A stretch of DNA of 64,000 nucleotides. It comes from Marthasterias glacialis. Taxonomy: Eukaryota > Echinodermata > Asteroidea > Forcipulatida > Asteriidae. Positions 1 through 9,830 of this stretch are shown piece after piece (position 1 is the stretch's first letter; each line of letters opens with the position of its first letter). The stretch is from contig OU452222.1 of assembly GCA_911728455.2 (NCBI GenBank), positions 12,600,767 to 12,664,766 of the forward strand. Direction: 5' to 3'. The notes below the pieces were generated by a model that ran no database searches, had not been told where the DNA came from, and worked only from the letters and a program-made list of their open reading frames with translations. The position numbers and the translations under genes are program-made.

Positions 1-424
1 GTGGCTCAAAATTAAATAAAACAATTATTCTTCAGAATAACTGTATCAGCCAATATTAATTATTAATACCAAAATGTTGTCATTAAATCTCAAAATTGTG
101 TTTGGAAGGAAAAAAAGTCATGTCAAACCACTCCACCACGAGTGCGGGAAAATAGCGTGGTACACCCATGAACACTGCCGACGCCCGGGATTTATGTACC
201 GCCGACACTACCCCAACACATGTGCACTGACCTATGAACTTTGGAGTTGTGCAGAGGGAAACAAGATGGAAAACTTTTCTTTGGTTGATCGTATGGTATT
301 GAAATTTTCAGACATGATTCAAATGTATGGTCTGATATCATGTCAAATTTTTGTGACGTTTGAAGTAAGCAATCAGAGTTTTAATTTTTTATAGAGTTGA
401 TAGAGGGTCTGTGCTGAGAGGTTT
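1..424. other. Unique AT-rich sequence, no gene supported
   Basis: Plus-strand frame 74-394 is open for 106 codons, but its predicted peptide has no recognisable domain, the segment has no splice or promoter context, and its composition matches the surroundings. I treat it as a chance open frame. Nothing else is visible here. Confidence 0.5.
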
Positions 425-785
425 GGGAACAGGAGTGAGACGGGAACATAAAATGGGACATTAGGAGACTAAAATAATGGGACTGATAAATAAACAGGGC
501 GGGCAAATAATACGGGACAGGAAATAAACTGGGAGGTTAAAGATTACGGGAAAGAAAATTATACAGGACTGAGAAATAACCCGGAGCAGGGAATAATATG
601 GAACATGAAAAAATGGGACTGAAAAATAACACAGGGCGGGAAAATACGGAACAGGGAAATATGACTTTGAAATAACCCGGGTCATGGAAAAAAACAGGAC
701 ATGAAAATGTTGGAAACAACCAGAGACGGAAAGTAATTACAGGACAGGAAATAAAGGGGACTGGGAAATAACTCGGGGCGGGGAT
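425..785. repeat. Degenerate minisatellite, ~15-bp purine-rich unit
   Basis: A loosely repeated G/A-rich unit of the form GGGACNGGAAATAA recurs about 20 times with substitutions and small indels. Typical variants are gggacaggaaataa, ggactgagaaataa and ggaacatgaaaaa. Two open frames on the minus strand (461-685 and 537-881) encode F/P/V/S/Y-rich repetitive peptides that are direct products of the repeat and not genes. The divergence indicates an old array. Confidence 0.65.
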
Positions 786-2678
786 CAATAACACTTTAAC
801 CCCAAATATTTTATTTCCATCAAAAAGCGAAGCAAAAACAGGAAAGTCCTGTGCTGAATTGACACACAGTTTGAGAATCAAAACCTGGGGAGTATAAAAA
901 GAAATACATGTAGAACAGGATTAATAAAAAAGATTTACATTGGTAAATATCCCCGATCAAGTACACGTACATGACAGCAAGTGAGTCACAAAAAAGCTGG
1001 TGTAATGCCTTAACAATAGACGGACCAAACTGGCCTGCCAGCCTTCTATTGTTTGGCGTGTTGGCTATTCAAACGTTAATCCCTCCGTCAAGCTCCAGGA
1101 TTTAATGAGCCCTCGGCCAGTGCATGACCTCTTGCGTGCTGGCACATTCATGGTTTATGCAAAGCTATTGAAAATATTCACAGAGCGGAAACCTGCCGGG
1201 ATCCGGCGGATTTCGGGGGATATTTGGGGTTAGTTAAAGACGGCTTCCCTAAATCATGTGATCTTCGGAGTTAGTTTTACTTCCACCCGTATAAAAGTAA
1301 ATTACTGAACCAAATTTAAATCTTTTCTTTTTACAATTATTCATGACTATTTGACAAAAAAAGACTTATGTAAGTATTCAGATTATTGATACAATTTGTA
1401 AATAATGAATAAAAAGCGAACGGAATATTCGCATTCAGAGAGTCCGTGCAACCGAAGTGTGTCTTACGGCGCACCAGCATGGGAGCTAGTGGAACGTAAA
1501 CCTTGGGGCATATCCCGTACAGCCGGTGCCGCGACTCGTGGGGCCAGAGAGACAAACCCCGGGGCATGAACTCCCCAGCTTGCCGGTCGGTCTAGCCTTA
1601 AGCATGGGAGCTTGTCGGAGGGGTAGGGAGCCAGACTAACAATTACCTTTCTTTTACAAGGGTTTTAGTCTGTACCCCTAGCTATTATCCCCTAACTACA
1701 TGAACTATTGTAACGTGTTGCCTGCGCTATGCACACGAGCGACGACGATGGGGAATGTTTATCCCATACAGCTGATCTATCTACTTCTATGATAGCTGCA
1801 TAATGTCCACTCCCCCCAATCGCCACAACAAAAAAATGGTGGCGGTGGCCGTGGCCGGCCAGTGAAGTCATTGCCCGAAAAACGGGAGAATGCCTTCCCT
1901 AAAGCTGCCAGGATTGGCAATCCGTTTGCAGCGAAAGCGGGAGGCTCGCTTAGCACATGACTGTTATTGGCCAAGCCAATTTGAAAAGATGGTCCAAGAT
2001 TAGGGACACTACCATTAGTTTTTAGCCTGCAGCAGACTGGTCACGATGAGAACATGAAGGATGTGGTCTTTGCCATAATTTTGATGGACAGGTTTGTGTC
2101 ATAGAACTGTCTTGTGAATATGTGTGCGTATATTTTAATTCATGAAGACTCACATTTTGACAATATTTATGGTCCATCATGACTGTGATGTCCACATTAT
2201 GCCAAGCTTATTCTATCCATTTCTACATTTGAACATGACCCGACCACACAGATCAGTCCTGGACCCAACTGGCATTCATCCAAGTAATTTTTTACAACAT
2301 AGGGCCTACTTGCGATATAATGAAGAAACGTTCTCCATTGCAAGTAAATTCTTCCAGTTCGTCGTACACAGAATACATTTCTTTTTATGTCTGTTTTTTA
2401 TTAACACGTGAATTTGTGCTGGATGGATATGAAGTCTGGATCCTCATGCCTCATCATTGTAATAATTCATACATAAACAGAGCTTCAGTCTACTTACAAC
2501 ATTGCGCAACATCATCACGTAAACTTGACAGTTGCAACGGCTGGAAAAGCGTATAAGCTGACCTTTGACCGTGTTTTGTTTTTTTAACATTTTTTGTTAA
2601 TTACGTGATATTTTGATGATTTTTTTTAAGAACAACCATTTAAAAATTATTCTCTTTCATTCCACATCACTAAATTAG
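786..2678. other. Mostly unique intergenic sequence with small inverted repeats
   Basis: No gene is supported. An imperfect hairpin at about 1,013-1,052 has ACAATAGA and TCTATTGT arms. A second at about 1,617-1,677 pairs GGGGTA..CAGACTAA with TTAGTCTGTACCCC around a 6-nt insertion. The 1,430-1,980 stretch is more GC-rich than its surroundings, but no rRNA or tRNA could be recognised. Open frames at 2,142-2,411 and 2,320-2,556 have no recognisable domains. Confidence 0.45.
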
Positions 2679-2942
2679 GTAAACAGTAAGCCGGTGTGTC
2701 CCTTTAAGTATGGAAGACCAACAAATGCAGAACCTCATCCAACATTATATTTGGTACCAAGTGACAAGAAAGGGAAAAGTCCACGTAAATGCAAACATAG
2801 GAGACGCCAGAGTCAACCACCCCAGCAAAAGGAAGAGGAGCCCCAACAGTTGACCCAAGTGCCCAATGCACCTGAACCTCCACGTGCCCAACATAAGACT
2901 TCTATTAAGTGCAGCCTTCGAAAAAAAGATACAAGACAGTAA
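2679..2942 (+). CDS. Possible 3'-terminal coding exon of an unidentified gene (partial)
   Basis: I do not recognise the product. The frame opens directly after a plausible splice acceptor: a pyrimidine-rich stretch from about 2,650, a cactaaat branch-like element, then AG at 2,677-2,678. It runs 87 codons to TAA at 2,940-2,942. An in-frame TAG (2,676-2,678) lies exactly at the acceptor, as expected if upstream sequence is intron. There is no in-frame ATG, so an upstream exon would be needed. The predicted peptide is hydrophilic. Its N-terminal third contains CPFKYGRPTNAEPHP; a basic patch RKCKHRRR follows, then a P/Q/E-rich stretch and a basic C-terminus, resembling a disordered, possibly nuclear tail. 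A polyadenylation signal follows 170 bp downstream. A competing frame (2,710-2,853, 47 codons, starting with ATG) overlaps and could be the real one or a shadow. Against a gene: only one exon is visible and the composition is low-complexity. Confidence 0.3.
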   Translation, partial: VNSKPVCPFKYGRPTNAEPHPTLYLVPSDKKGKSPRKCKHRRRQSQPPQQKEEEPQQLTQVPNAPEPPRAQHKTSIKCSLRKKDTRQ

Positions 2943-3109
2943 TGTCAGGTTGTTTACAGGGCTAGCCTAAGAAGTTCAAGTGTTTTTGAGGTGCCCGGAG
3001 AGAGCGAGCCACAGAGCCAATATATATAGCTCTATGGAGCAAACACAAACGGCCGCACTTCTTTAAGTTTTTTTATTGATTTTGTATCTGTATAAAGTAA
3101 TTTGTGTGT

Positions 3110-3115
3110 AATAAA
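3110..3115 (+). terminator. Polyadenylation signal AATAAA with downstream T-rich element
   Basis: A canonical AATAAA lies about 170 bp after the TAA of the putative terminal exon. It is followed by T-rich and then TGTT-rich sequence (about 3,120-3,180) of the kind that serves as a downstream element. It supports a plus-strand transcript end near 3,130-3,140. The hexamer is common by chance in AT-rich DNA, so the call depends on the exon. Confidence 0.35.
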
Positions 3116-3390
3116 ACACTTTATTTTTTTATTTTCTGTGAAATTAAAGGCATGTTGTTTTCTTCTCCTTTGTTCCTGGTATTTTATCAAAGTATATTTA
3201 TTGTAAGGTAATACTTGATTGAAGGTAACTTGTTTTTATTTTTATTTCATTTATTTTTAAATCCTTAGTCTATAATTTATATGCTGGCGGCATATGACTT
3301 TGGCGGCGTCGGCGTAACCTTTGTGTCATTAAACGGCATCAATATCCCATTCATCACCATAGTGTAACTTTCCATTCATTTCATTCCAAA

Positions 3391-3485
3391 GGTACGAAGT
3401 GTCCATTGTGCCCAGGGTACGAAGTGAGTTTGGACACTTTGTAACTTGTGAAAGGTACAAAGTGTCCAAGGTACGAAGTGACCCG
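3391..3485. repeat. Short interspersed GGTACRAAGTG repeats
   Basis: The 11-mer GGTACGAAGTG or GGTACAAAGTG occurs four times in 95 bp (near 3,391, 3,416, 3,455 and 3,470). The inverse form GGACACTTTGTA lies between copies near 3,432. Spacing is irregular, so this is a cluster of short direct and inverted repeats, perhaps the remnant of a transposon end. Confidence 0.55.
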
Positions 3486-3862
3486 AAACCGGTAACATGC
3501 ACTGAATGCATACACCATGCATGTACACCGCTAGCTGCGCGCACGCCGAGTCTGCCATCTAGTCAGCAAAGGAATCCCCACTGATTTCACCAAAACTACC
3601 CACTCAATTTGACGACCAAAAGTGTATTTTGTTGCCTGCTTCCAGACGAAAATTTTGTGTAAGTTTCATTGCTGAACTCCATTAGGTTTTCGAGAAAAGG
3701 ACAAACAAATCAAGAACTTACCGCTGCGCCATAGATTCATGCGATAACACAGTCAGTGTTTGACATCCATACCCATGATGCTTTGCGAACGTCAAAAAGG
3801 TTTATTGTATTCACAAACCCTTTTCTGTCCTCCAAATAGATAATTTTTTTTGCCAACTAACA

Positions 3863-4915
3863 ATGCAGTCGTTACGATCTGCGTTTCACTACTAGGTGGC
3901 ATCAAGTACTGTTTCCTAAAAAGGATCGCGTGTTGACTGATGCCCTGACTTGCATCACAGTTAGGTGCAACTGTGGAGTGCATGCCGTAGTGATATTGGT
4001 GAACTGCAAAAACATTACGTGTTTCAGTACTCGGTGTTTATGCTATCTTTAGCTCCCCTCCGGACCGAGCAACCACTCTACGATTCCTCCTCCGTCAGCC
4101 CAGCACACATGAGTTACTGCTTAGTTACTATAACAAAATTAAAAGAATATTTACCAATTTTCCTTGTGCTTAATAATAAGTAACTTCAACTGCAACCTTG
4201 GCCGCAATCCGGACACTTGTAAAACTGGAGTAAGGTGGCTAGAGCGCCCTCTGTGGTGGGAATTGGGACAGCCTTAATCTTCTCAGAGAAGTTAAAGCCT
4301 CTGGTCAAATTTGGTAAAGGGGAAAAACATAAATATTCGAAGATTTACATGACCCTTACATGGTATAAAGATACTGATGGTAGAAATTTTTCCTTGAAAT
4401 AGTTCTTCATAAAGTTTCATCATTTTTAATTACTAAATGAAATAAGTTCCAATATTGAGACGAAAATCTGCCAATAGGAATGTGTACAAAAGTGCTGAAT
4501 GCATTTTTACAATAATATTCTCGCAAATGAAACAATGAAATGAGCTGACAAATTCACAGGTTGGTTTTATTTTAATCAAATTAAAAAAACAAATCATTCG
4601 TATAGGTGCCGAGATTGAACTAAATTAACTTTGAGGGGATTATACCAGTTAAGCATAAGTTCGCAATATCTGTTGTTCAAGAACTTCATACATAATAATC
4701 ATCAATTAATGCTTATACAAAAGGTACCTCTTTAATGGACAACTGCACAGTTTGTGTTAAAGACGACCAAGCCATCAATCTCAATTTCCACAGAATTTCC
4801 ACAGGATGATACTGATTTTCCCCCCTATAATTGCCCTATAAGGGCTACTGGCTACGTCATTTTTACCTCAACATTATCAGTATTTCCCCCAAAAAAGCTC
4901 AGATCCTAGGTCAAA
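3863..4915 (+). repeat. Dispersed ~1 kb repeat, copy 1 (intact, empty site)
   Basis: This segment matches 25,336-27,695 over its whole length, roughly 80-85% by eye. Shared landmarks include gcagtcgttacgatctgcgt at the left, ctatctttagctcccctccg in the middle, ctagagcgccctctg, and ataagggctactgg at the right. Copy 1 lacks the 1.2 kb insertion found in copy 2, so it represents the empty insertion site. It carries no coding frame of note. It could be a degenerate non-autonomous transposon or an old segmental duplication; no terminal repeats were found. Confidence 0.75.
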
Positions 4916-5151
4916 CCCCTGTTGGTAACGACCCTACTGTAAACTACAACACGAGTACGTAATTTATTTAAAAAATTGCTTCACTCATAAACGCTCAAAA
5001 AAACTTTGTGATTCCAACTTCATTCTACTGTGACGAGTGCGATGCGTACCCTGCTTTATTTTTGTTTAAGTTACGTTATCATCTGTTTATTATTTAAATC
5101 GCATGGCTAGCGCCCTCTGGCAGCTTCCCTTCTTGTCTTATTAAGTTCTGG
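4916..5151. other. Unique AT-rich spacer
   Basis: No gene or repeat is supported except an AGAGGGCGC-type motif (minus strand) near 5,109-5,118, immediately left of the first hairpin module. Confidence 0.4.
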
Positions 5152-5199
5152 GTTGAAGACCCTCATGACGTGTCACTATTTGCTGTCTTCACCCAACAG
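5152..5199 (+). repeat. 48-nt exon-like hairpin module, copy 1 (donor-flanked)
   Basis: This is the first of three 48-nt modules that differ from each other by only one or two bases. It starts GTTGAAGACCC and ends CACCCAACAG. GGGTTGAAGAC (from 5,150) pairs with GTCTTCACCC near the 3' end as a 10-bp stem with one bulge, and the loop contains the inverted half-sites TGAC-GT-GTCA. In this copy the module is followed immediately by GTAAAG, a good splice-donor match. Upstream flanks are unrelated to those of copies 2 and 3. The function is unknown; it could be a duplicated small exon of a non-coding RNA or only the conserved core of a repeat. Confidence 0.6.
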
Positions 5200-5385
5200 G
5201 TAAAGATATACTTTGTTTATTTAATAATGCTTAATATTTCATAGTTATTTCTTAGATCAATTAGTCTTTAGTAAAGGCAATAATATCCTTAAGTTGCATT
5301 TGGTCTAGATTATGGTCTACTAGCTTTGATGGATATTTTGGTAAGACGATACAGCGTTAGTAATCCACTGACTAGCGACATTTAT

Positions 5386-5740
5386 ATTTTAGATATTTTC
5401 CTTGTAATCGTTACCTTTAAGTAATGATTGTGCCAGTGAGGAAATTGTTAGTTTGTTTAATCACTGCTTTTCAGATTGGAAATGACTTATGTTTGTAAGA
5501 TTTCATCATTCGTTTTCCTAAAATCAAGATGTCTGCCGCGTCTTGAGTTTTGGCGCCAACCGCGGCTATTGTTCATTACATTATTCTGGTGTTAACTATT
5601 TTTAATATATTAGTTGTTATTTTGTAAGATTATTCTGTTCTAGGTTGAAGACCCTCATGACGTGTCACTGTTTGCTGTCTTCACCCAACAGATTTAATAA
5701 ACCAGCTAAAGAAACAGAGAACTTGCCATTTAGCCCGTAT
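5386..5740 (+). repeat. Duplicated promoter-like cassette, copy 1 (contains module copy 2)
   Basis: A 355-bp block is repeated directly at 6,149-6,503 (offset 763 bp) with about 95% identity by eye. It holds an E2F-type palindrome at 5,548-5,559 nested between GCCGCG and CGCGGC arms, an AT-rich tract, a pyrimidine-rich acceptor-like TTCTAG, and then the 48-nt module at 5,644-5,691. Sequence containing AATAAA and ending near ttagcccgta follows. The order of cell-cycle-type site, AG and short conserved block looks like a captured promoter and exon, but no product is identifiable. Confidence 0.7.
5548..5559. promoter_or_regulatory. E2F-type palindrome TTTTGGCGCCAA
   Basis: TTTTGGCGCCAA matches the consensus E2F/DP palindrome (TTTSGCGC-type) and sits inside larger inverted arms GCCGCG/CGCGGC. 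The same site is preserved in the second cassette copy at 6,311-6,322. Binding is inferred from the motif only. Confidence 0.4.
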
Positions 5741-6004
5741 TCTTTCTAATGGTCACACTACCAAGAAACAACGTACCAAAGTTGAATGGCCAGGGTTGTG
5801 TGGTTGGCCAGCTGTTGAGCGGCTCCTATTACTTGTGAAAAGACATATTCTTAGTGGCAGAGGAATGGTGATTTTCTGCATACTCTGACCGCAAAACCCA
5901 GCAATAAAAAGGCCCTGATGGAGCCTCAGAGTACAACTAGTTTTTTTAATTTACCAGTGATTGAAACATATAGAATAAATAAATGGGAAACCAAGTGCTT
6001 GTGA
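5741..6004. repeat. Spacer with a partial direct copy of the foldback left arm
   Basis: Sequence from about 5,922 to 6,000 (ctcagagtacaactag onward, including agaataaataaatgggaaa) repeats the left-arm segment at about 6,824-6,905 in direct orientation. This indicates nested or tandem duplications around the foldback element. The rest (5,741-5,921) is unique. Confidence 0.55.
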
Positions 6005-6148
6005 ATCTAATAATATTGTCTCCCTAAAATCAAAGGTATATGATCTATTAAATAAAGTCGACAGCTACAAAAACAATATTTCAGCTGGATCATTTTGGCC
6101 TTCCAGATGAACCCAAGTTAGAAAAAGAAAATGCTAATGAAAAGGGGT

Positions 6149-6503
6149 ATTTTAGATATTTTCCTTGTAATTGTTACCTTTAAGTAATGATTGTGCCAGT
6201 GAGGAAATTGTTAGTTTGTTTAATCACTACTTTTAAGATTTGAAATGACTTATGTTTGTAAGATTTCATCATTTGTTTTCCTAAAATTAAGATGTCTGCC
6301 GCGTCTTGAGTTTTGGCGCCAACCGCGGCTATTGTTCATTACATTATTCTGGTGTTTACTATTTTTAATATATTAGTTGTTATTTTGTAAGATTATTCTG
6401 TTCTAGGTTGAGGACCCTCATGACGTGTCACTGTTTGCTGTCTTCACCCAACAGATTCAATAAACCAGCTAAAGAAACAGAGAACTTGCCATTTAGCCCG
6501 TAT
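6149..6503 (+). repeat. Duplicated promoter-like cassette, copy 2 (contains module copy 3)
   Basis: This is the second copy of the 5,386-5,740 block, with the E2F palindrome at 6,311-6,322 and the 48-nt module at 6,407-6,454 (one private change, gttgaggac). It lies within the foldback left arm between duplicated 110-bp arm segments. Confidence 0.7.
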
Positions 6504-7229
6504 ATATGATCTATTAAATAAAGTCGACAGCTACAAAAACAATATTTCAGCTGGATCATTTTGGCCTTCCAGATGAACCCAAGTTAGAAAAAGAAAATGC
6601 TAATGAAAAGGGGTGTAGTGCCGATAAACAGATTTGGTAATGAAAACGTATAAACTATCAATCCGAGAAAGCTCCAAAAGCAACCCAAAATTGTTACTGT
6701 GAAGAAACAGGTCATTTGCTTGTCTCGAGGGTGATTTCTATGAATGAGAATGGCATAATCTTGTTTTTTTTTGTGTGTGAAACAGATCAATAAACAATTA
6801 TGGTCTTTTGTGTTTTATTTCCTGCCTCAGAGTACAACTAGTTTATTATATTTACCATTGATTATAACATATAGAATAAATAAATGGGAAACCAAGTTTT
6901 GTGAATGTAACTGTATGTTGCGCTCAAAGGTAACCATGATAAACTTGCATAATACATGACATGAATTTGGCTAATGGATTGGGGGAGGGCAAGCCCATCA
7001 AAAGGGGCGCCGCACAGTAGCATTCATATTGAAATATAGTCAACAGAGGGGGATGTTGTATACAAATGGCAATGTATCTGGACTGTGTTGACAGCAACTT
7101 TTCGGGGGGGGGTTAAATCGTGAACTTGGTGAATAACTCAACAGTCGTGGGGAGCCCTCTATTGGCAGAAATTCACAAATTATGGGCGTACTATCCTGGG
7201 CCCAACAACTTGGGAAAATATTGATCTAG

Positions 7230-7835
7230 CGCCCTCTGTTCGCAACTTGCCCTAAGTAACTGACGATAAATTTTGACGTCTTTTCTAGTTTGGAATGTAC
7301 AGAGGGCGCTACAACCGAGTTAATGATAGTCTTGTTTCCAGACGTTTAGTTTGTAACATGAGATCAGTATATAGAGGGCGGCATAACCAGGAGTTAATAT
7401 TGCTGAATAACTCGACAGTCGTGGGGAGCCCTCTGTAGGCAGAAATGCACAGAAACTATGGGCGCACTACTAGCCTGGGCGCAACTTGTGACTTATTGAT
7501 CTAGCGCCCTCTGTTGGCAACTTGTCCTAAGTAACCAATGATAAGCAGTGCCCTCTATTGGCCTCATTGACAATTTTTTTAAGGAAATGCACTTCTTGAA
7601 ACAAGACTAATATTAACTCCTGGTTATGCCGCCCTCTATATACTGAACTCCTAATGTTACAAACTAAACGTCTGGAAACAAGACTATCATTAACGCGGTT
7701 GTAGCGCCCGTAGCGCGTCGGTTACTTAGGGCAAGTTGCCAACAGAGGGCGCTAGATCAATATTTTCCCAAGTTGTTGGGCCCAGGATAGTGCGCCCATA
7801 ATTTGTGCATTTCCGCCAACAGAGGGCTCCCCATG
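7230..7835. promoter_or_regulatory. Cluster of CTCF-like AGAGGGCGC motifs
   Basis: About ten occurrences of the AGAGGGCNC core, in both orientations, fall within ~600 bp of the foldback centre (near 7,232, 7,300, 7,374, 7,424, 7,505, 7,551, 7,640, 7,740 and 7,822). The best, CCAACAGAGGGCGCTA at about 7,739, fits the bilaterian CTCF consensus CCASYAGRKGGCRS at all but one position. Further single copies lie near 4,237, 5,110, 26,930 and 29,442. Occupancy is inferred from the motif only. Confidence 0.4.
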
Positions 7836-8629
7836 ACTGTTGTTATTCACCAAGTTCACGATTTAACCCCCCCCCCGAAAAGTTGCTGTCAACACAGTCC
7901 AGATACATTGCAATTTGTATACAACACCCCCCTCTGTTGACTATATTATTTCAATATGAATGCTACTGAGTGGCGCCCCTTTTGATGGGCTTGCCCTCCC
8001 CCCAATCCATTAGCCAAATTCATGTCATGTATTATGCAAGTTTATCATGATTACCTTTGAGCGCAACATACAGTTACATTCACAAGCACTTGGTTTCCCA
8101 TTTATTTATTCTATATGTTTCAATCAATGATAAATATAATAAACTAGATGTACTCTGAGGCAGGAAATAAAACACATGAGACCATAATTGTTTATTGAGC
8201 TGTTTCACACACAAAAAACAAGATTATGCCATTCTCATTCATAGAAATCACCCTCGAGACAAGCAAATGACCTGTTTCTTCACAGTAACATGTATTTGGG
8301 GTTGCTTTTGGAGGTTTCACGGATTGATAGTTTATACATTTTCATTATCAAATCTGTTTATCGGCACTACACCCTTTTTTCATTAGCATTTTCCTTTTCT
8401 AACTTGGGTTCATCTGGAAGGCCAAAATGATCCAGCTGAAATATTGTTTTTGTAGCTGTTGACTTTTTTTAATAGATCAAATATACCTTCGCATTTTAGG
8501 GAGACAATATTATAAGAACAAAGCAACACAAAAGTTTGTAGATGCCCCTCGTTTATGTACAAACGGGTCATTTTGAAATGAGTATAGCATAATCTTAAAA
8601 ATTAAAAATACCTCATACTGAGTATTCAG

Positions 8630-9830
8630 GCATGCAAAGCAGTTTGTCAAAATAAAAGGATAAGGTTCGAGGTACAGCAAGACTTTGTGCTGTGTTTTAG
8701 TTTTCAGTGACATTAGGGCCTACAGCTGAGAATCCCCCCCCCCCAAAAAAAAAGTCAGCTCATGACCAGAAAATTTGCATGCCTGTATATTAAAATTATT
8801 ACACTATTTGAAATTATTGCCTATTGAGGCATGCATACAGCAACCGCATTTTTCAAAAAAGAACTTGCCAGGCCACAGCAAGACTGGTATTGTTTTTTGT
8901 TTTTTTTCAGTGGCAGTATAGCCAGAGATGGGAAACCAAAAATGGGCAAGTTAGCTGGTAACCCTCAAAACTTGTATGCCTGTATATTATTTATGCATAG
9001 TTACAAACTATTGTTCATGGGTCATTCCACCAAGTTGGGACACAGTTTGTGACATTTGTATGACGTCTGCATGATTTTAGTCCTGCCCCATTTCTGCTTT
9101 ATTTAATCACTGACTATCACTACAAACGTTTAGTCTGGTACATTTTGTACCTCGTAGTTAGTGCATACAGTGAATTTGCACAATTATGTATTTGAGTGTT
9201 GAAAAATTTGAAAAATAAAATTCTGGACGTAACACGGACACAGTGTCCATGTTACATCCAAATGACACATTTTTCATAATAATTTCCATTAAAATAATTT
9301 TATACTTCAACAAACATTTTCACATACAAAGGAGAATGTTACATGAAATAAGTGAGTCAAATAAATGATTTCTTTCCCTAATATGGACAAATGTTGCACA
9401 AAAATCACACTGTGTCCCAACTTAGTGGAATGACCCATTTTCAGGCATGCACACAACTGCATTTCGTCGTAAATTAAAGAGGAAAGTGCCAGGCACACAG
9501 GAAAGCTTTGCACGGTTTTTCGATTTTTAGTGGCGGTATTGCTAGCTCATCAGCCGAGACACAAACAAATGAGGACTCAGCTGCTGACCTGAAAACTTGC
9601 ATGCTTTACAAAATTACCAGTTATTGTATACTTAGCAATGCACGCATCCGCATTTTAATTTGTTAATGCACAGGAAAAGTGCCAGGCACAACAATACTTT
9701 TTACTGTGTTTTTCAAATATCAGTGGCAATAAGTACATACAGCTCAGAAATCCAAAACAATTAGGAAATCAGTGTATATTAATACATTGTAAATTGAATT
9801 AACTTAAATAAATTATAATATATAAGTGCT
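8630..9830 (+). repeat. Four-copy ~197-bp tandem repeat, interrupted by a MITE
   Basis: Diverged monomers are marked by GCATGC or GCACGC at 8,630, 8,829, 9,445 and 9,640. Spacings are 199 bp, 196 bp (after subtracting the 420-bp insertion) and 195 bp. Shared internal landmarks are agcaagactttgt or agcaagactggta, cagtggcart and cttgcatgcc. The last copy fades before 9,830. No coding potential. Confidence 0.65.
9018..9437. mobile_element. 420-bp MITE with ~29-bp terminal inverted repeats
   Basis: The ends TGGGTCATTCCACCAAGTTG and, on the opposite strand, TGGGTCATTCCACTAAGTTG continue into GGACACAGT, giving TIRs of about 29 bp with one mismatch. A possible 6-bp target duplication (tgttca/ttttca) is imperfect. 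The interior has a 27-nt near-perfect palindrome at 9,229-9,255 with GTAACACGGACAC and GTGTCCATGTTAC arms. The element interrupts monomer 2 of the ~197-bp array. Superfamily is unassigned. Confidence 0.75.

Larger units (their letters stand above)
6005..8516. mobile_element. Foldback (long inverted-repeat) element, ~2.5 kb
   Basis: The left arm (6,005-7,405) is the reverse complement of the right arm (7,605-8,516) over hundreds of bases. Landmarks paired in order include ataatattgtctccctaaaa with ttttagggagacaatattat at the outer ends, ttcagctggatcattttggc with its complement, ctaatggattgggg with ccccaatccattag, and agttaatgatagtcttg with its complement near the centre. The left arm is interrupted at 6,149-6,502 by the duplicated cassette, whose insertion is bracketed by a repeat of ~110 bp of arm sequence (6,037-6,148 and 6,503-6,614). 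The ~200-bp centre (7,406-7,604) contains another direct copy of arm sequence. Both arms carry a homologous short open frame, a by-product of the symmetry. No transposase is present, so this is a non-autonomous foldback-type element. Confidence 0.8.

Noticed and set aside
461..881. F/P/V/S/Y-rich minus-strand frames as secreted or structural proteins
   Set aside because: They are translations of the degenerate purine-rich minisatellite on the opposite strand.
1430..1980. GC-rich stretch as a tRNA, 5S rRNA or tRNA-derived SINE
   Set aside because: No A-box/B-box pair at proper spacing and no cloverleaf could be drawn from the sequence.
6584..8386. Similar short peptides in both arms of the foldback element as a conserved gene pair
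   Set aside because: The similarity is fully explained by the arms being inverted copies; the frames differ at both ends and have indels.
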